Below, one piece after another: positions 5,570-8,437 of a stretch of DNA of 8,437 nt. Origin of the DNA: Phyllobacteriaceae bacterium (GTDB lineage: Bacteria > Pseudomonadota > Alphaproteobacteria > Rhizobiales > Ancalomicrobiaceae); contig JAAYVT010000567.1 of assembly GCA_012517025.1 (NCBI GenBank), forward strand, positions 1 to 8,437, given 5' to 3'. Position 1 is the stretch's first letter. Each line of letters opens with the position of its first letter. A program made the translations under genes and the position numbers. The notes beneath the pieces are model-generated. The model did no database searches, had not been told where the DNA came from, and saw only the letters and a list, made by a program, of their open reading frames with translations.

Positions 5570-7681
5570 TCAGCCCGCCTCGACGAGGCGGATGCCGCGA
5601 TCCTGATCGAAGAGATGCAGCAGAACCCTGAGCGCCCGTCCCCGCGGCGTCTCGAGTTTCGGGTCGCGGGCGAGGATCAGCCGGGCGTCGTCGCGGGCGG
5701 CGGCGAGCAGGTCGCCGTGGCGATCGAGCCGGGCGACGCGGAAGCCGGGCAGGCCCGATTGCTTCACCCCCAGCACCTCGCCGCCGCCCCTGAGACGCAG
5801 ATCCTCCTCGGCGATGACGAAGCCGTCCTCGGTCGAGCGCATGATCTCGAGCCGCGCCTTGGCGGTCTCGCCGAGCGGCCCCTTGTAGACCAGCAGGCAG
5901 GAGGAGGCCTCCGAGCCGCGCCCGACCCGGCCGCGCAACTGGTGCAGCTGGGCGAGGCCGAAGCGCTCGGCGTGCTCGATCACCATGATGGTGGCGTCGG
6001 GCACGTCGACGCCGACTTCGATGACGGTGGTGGCGACGAGCAGGCGGGTGTCGCCCTCCTTGAAGGCGCGCATGGCGGCGTCCTTCTCCTCCGCCTTCAT
6101 CTTGCCGTGCACCAGCCCGACCACCGGTCCGAGCGCCCGGGTCAGATCCTCGTATCGCTCCTCGGCGGCGGCGAGATCGACGACCTCGCTCTCGTCGACC
6201 AGCGGCGACACCCAATAGACCTTGGCGCCGTTGGCGATGGCGCGGGCGAGGCTGTCGACGATCTCGCCCATGCGCTCCGAGGAGGCGAGGCGGGTGGCAA
6301 TTGGCCGCCGGCCGGCCGGCTTCTCGGTCAGGCGGGAGACGTCGAGATCGCCGAAGAAGCTCATCATCAAGGTGCGCGGGATCGGCGTCGCGGTCATGAC
6401 GAGGAGATCCGTCGCCCGGCCCTTGGAGGTGAGCGCGAGGCGTTGGTGCACCCCGAAGCGATGCTGCTCGTCGACCACCGCGAGCGCCAGATCGGCGAAT
6501 TCCACCGGTCCCTGGAAGAGGGCGTGGGTGCCGACCAGGATCTTCACCTCGCCCGACGCCAGCCGCTCCAGGATGCGCTCGCGCTCCTTGCCCTTCTCGC
6601 GGCCGGTGAGGATCGCCCATTCGATGCCGGCTTCCTCCGCCAGCGGCCCGAGCGAGCGGGCGTGTTGACGGGCGAGCAGATCGGTCGGCGCCATGATCGC
6701 GGCCTGACCGCCGGCCTCCACCGCCATCGCCGCCGCCAGGATCGCCACCAGCGTCTTGCCGGAGCCGACGTCGCCCTGCAGCAGGCGCAACATCCGCTCC
6801 GGCCGGGCGAGATCGGCGCGGATCTCCTCGACCGCCTTCTCTTGGGCCCCCGTCGGCGAGAACGGCAGGGCGTCGAGGATCTTCTCGGTCAAGGCGCCGG
6901 TGGCCAGACGCGGCGTCTTCACCGCCCGTCTGGCCGAAGCGCGCACCAGCGCCAGGGTGAGCTGCTGGGCGAGCAGTTCGTCGTAGGCGAGGCGGTCGCG
7001 GGCCGGATCCTCGGCCTAGGGATCGATCGGGCCTTCCGGGTGATGGAGCGCGGCGAGCGCGGCGCCGAAGTCGGTGAACTTGCGCGCCGCCAGCCAATCC
7101 GGATCCTGCCATTCGGGGAGATGTGGCAGCCGTTCGAAGGCGCGGCCGACGGCGCGGGCGATCGCCTTGGAGGCGAGACCTTCGGTCTGCGGATAGACCG
7201 GCTCGACCAGCGGCAGGGTGGGGAATTCGGCTTCGGTCGCCACGAGGTCGGGGTGGACCATCTGCGGCGAGCGGTTGAACCATTCGATCCGGCCGGAAAC
7301 CCAGCGTTTCTCACCCTCCGGCAGCAGCTTCGACAGCCAGTCGGCACGGGCGGAGAACCAGACGAGCGCGATGTCGCCGGTGTCGTCGAAGGCGATCACC
7401 TTGTAGGGCGCGCGGCTGCCGCGCGGCGGAGCGCGGTGCTCGGCGACGGTGACGAGGAGCGTGGCGATCGTCCCGTCGGCCGCCTCGCCGATCTTCGGGG
7501 TGTGGCGGCGATCGATCACCGCGACCGGGAAGTGGAAGAGCAGATCGACGATCCGCGCCTCGCCGCCGGGGAGGGGGTTCGCGCCCTCGAGCAGGCGATT
7601 CCACAGCGGCACCGTCTTCGGACCGATGCCCGGCAGGCTGGAAAGGCCGGCGAAGAGCGGGTTCAGGATCTCGGGGCGCAT
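5570..7681 (-). pseudogene. recG: recG, ATP-dependent DNA helicase, interrupted by one in-frame amber codon
   Basis: RecG is a double-stranded DNA translocase that regresses stalled forks and branch-migrates Holliday junctions. The reading frame runs 703 codons, normal for alphaproteobacterial RecG. Residues 1-221 carry the start MRPEILNPLFAGLSSLPGIGPK and the wedge/OB region. Codon 222 is TAG (7018-7016). The same frame then continues without any shift through AEDPARDRLAYDELLAQQL, which is ordinary RecG linker, into the helicase: GDVGSGKT (about 303-310, Walker A), DEQH (404-407), TATPIPRTL (430-438), QLRGRVGRG and the C-terminal GGGEVLGVKQSGLPGFRVARL. All helicase motifs are intact. Without read-through, a 221-residue wedge fragment is made; the next GTG (6946) has no ribosome site. 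The ribosome site before the start at 7681 is weak. Mutation, sequencing error or suppression are all open. Confidence 0.85.
7016..7018 (-). other. In-frame TAG (amber) codon inside recG
   Basis: The plus strand reads CTA, giving codons CCC-TAG-GCC on the coding strand. Single-base ancestors include CAG, GAG, AAG, TCG and TGG. It falls in the linker between the wedge and helicase domains. The frame before and after is identical, so this is a nonsense codon and not a frameshift. Confidence 0.9.
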
Positions 7682-7739
7682 GGGATCCCGTGCGGCTCGC
7701 GTGGAGTCTCGTTCCGTTCTAGCAGGAAGCGACGGGCGC

Positions 7740-7763
7740 GGGGAGGGGGCGACACCCCTCTCC
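7740..7763 (-). terminator. Possible hairpin between hisC and recG
   Basis: Nine-base arms at 7740-7748 and 7755-7763 enclose a six-base loop, 11 bases after the hisC stop. In the hisC-direction RNA one position is an A-C mismatch, while on the plus strand it is a G-U wobble, and no T-run follows. It may attenuate read-through from hisC into recG, but the evidence is modest. Confidence 0.3.
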
Positions 7764-7774
7764 GATCGGACCTC

Positions 7775-8437
7775 TCACCCCAGAATCTCCCCGAGCGCCG
7801 TCAGCAACCGGTCGCATTCGGCGTCGGTGCCGATCGAAATGCGCAGGAAGTCGCGGATCCGCTCCTTCGGGAAATGCCGCACCAGCACCGCCCTGCGCCG
7901 CAGCTTCGCCGCGAGGTCGGCACCGGCGCGGTCGGGATGGCGGGCGAAGACGAAGTTCGCCGCCGACGGCAATACTTCGAAACCGAGATCGGCGAGGCCG
8001 CGCGCCAGCCGCTCGCGGGTCGCGACGATCAGATCGCGGTGGCGGGCGAACCACGCCTCGTCCTCCCAGGCGGCGGTCGCGCCGGCGAGGGCGAGGCGAT
8101 CGAGCGGATAGGAGTTGAAGCTGTCCTTGATCCGCTCCAGCGCGTCGATCAGCGGCCGCTGGCCGACGGCGAAACCGACGCGCAGGCCGGCGAGCCCACG
8201 CGACTTGGAGAAGGTCTGCACCACCAACAGGTTGGGGTGGTCCTTCATCAGCGCCACCGCGCTCTCGCCGCCGAAATCGACGTAGGCTTCGTCGATCACC
8301 ACCGGTTGGTCGGGATGGGCGGCGAGAAGCGCCTCGATCTCGGTGAGCGGCAGGGCGATGCCGGTCGGGGCGTTGGGATTGGGAAGAACGATCGCGCCGC
8401 AGGGGCGGCGATAGTCGGCGATCCGCACACCCATCGC
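7775..8437 (-). CDS. hisC: Histidinol-phosphate aminotransferase, C-terminal part (cut by right edge)
   Basis: 220 residues are visible, roughly the last 60% of a class I/II PLP-dependent aminotransferase that converts imidazole-acetol phosphate and glutamate to histidinol phosphate in histidine synthesis. Visible marks are NPNAPTG (PLP/substrate contact), VVIDEAYVDF with the PLP-pyridine Asp, and TFSKSRGLAGLRVGFA with the Schiff-base Lys. KDSFNSYPLDRLALAGA and the C-terminal DFLRISIGT with its substrate carboxylate Arg also appear. The FSKSRGLAGLRVG and NSYPLDRLA style is typical of HisC, but related enzymes acting on aromatic or other amino acids share much of this, so specificity is likely rather than certain. 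It is co-directional with recG across a 93-bp gap. The 5' part is outside the window. Confidence 0.85.
   Translation of the reverse strand, partial: AMGVRIADYRRPCGAIVLPNPNAPTGIALPLTEIEALLAAHPDQPVVIDEAYVDFGGESAVALMKDHPNLLVVQTFSKSRGLAGLRVGFAVGQRPLIDALERIKDSFNSYPLDRLALAGATAAWEDEAWFARHRDLIVATRERLARGLADLGFEVLPSAANFVFARHPDRAGADLAAKLRRRAVLVRHFPKERIRDFLRISIGTDAECDRLLTALGEILG

Noticed and set aside
7016..7018. Programmed pyrrolysine-type recoding of the recG TAG
   Set aside because: Nothing in the window (no pyl genes, no special downstream structure I can see) supports it; mutation or error is simpler.
7000..7030. recG broken by a frameshift into two genes
   Set aside because: The frame before and after the stop is the same (69 bases from after the TAG to the GTG at 6946), so only a nonsense codon separates the halves.
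4800..7283. A single 827-residue protein with DUF1003 at its C-terminus
   Set aside because: Only the last 251 residues are DUF1003-like. The rest is an out-of-frame shadow of recG, and a strong ribosome site with a GTG at 5555 marks the true start.
1..8437. CRISPR arrays, tRNA/rRNA genes, insertion sequences, attachment sites
   Set aside because: Reading both strands, I saw no regularly spaced repeats, cloverleaf-like RNA genes, transposase motifs or terminal inverted repeats.

Overview
The window looks like the chromosome of a high-GC alphaproteobacterium, probably Hyphomicrobiales-like. Base composition is GC-rich throughout, every genuine stop codon I can see is TGA, and the RecG, HisC, CcoG and group II truncated globin sequences have an alphaproteobacterial style. 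The placement is by recollection of family sequences, not by search. I see no phage, insertion sequence, CRISPR array, rRNA or tRNA.

Layout from left to right: (1) A minus-strand pair at 1-595 encodes a DUF485 membrane protein and, coupled to it by a TGATG junction, the start of an ActP-type acetate/cation symporter that runs off the left edge. (2) A gene-free region of about 570 bp (596-1165) serves as the divergent promoter region. It is GC-rich and full of small hairpins, with a short AT-richer patch near 1020-1130 that holds an imperfect FNR-type box. (3) Two tandem plus-strand genes (1166-1762 and 1876-2277) encode paralogous group II truncated hemoglobins. (4) An isolated minus-strand ccoG (fixG/rdxA), a cbb3-oxidase copper-handling polyferredoxin, lies at 2430-3893 and converges on the globins. 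Each direction has its own terminator-like hairpin in the gap. (5) A plus-strand DUF502 membrane protein (4136-4867) is divergent from ccoG and overlaps the 3' end of the next gene. (6) A minus-strand set follows: hisC (C-terminal part, running off the right edge), then recG, then a DUF1003 membrane protein.

Functional reading: the globins, ccoG and the FNR-like site fit a theme of low oxygen, nitric oxide and respiratory-oxidase maturation, but co-regulation is inference. The recG/DUF1003 end looks like ordinary housekeeping.

Two observations stand out. First, recG is intact in frame from start to end except for one amber codon (TAG at 7016-7018) between the wedge and helicase domains. It is a nonsense mutation, a sequencing error, or a read-through site. 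Second, the first globin keeps the proximal His and the G8 Trp but has lost the distal Tyr B10 and the CD1 His of its neighbour, and it carries a long basic, Pro-rich N-terminal extension. I did not find a clearly new multi-gene system; the globin pair next to a solitary ccoG is the nearest candidate.
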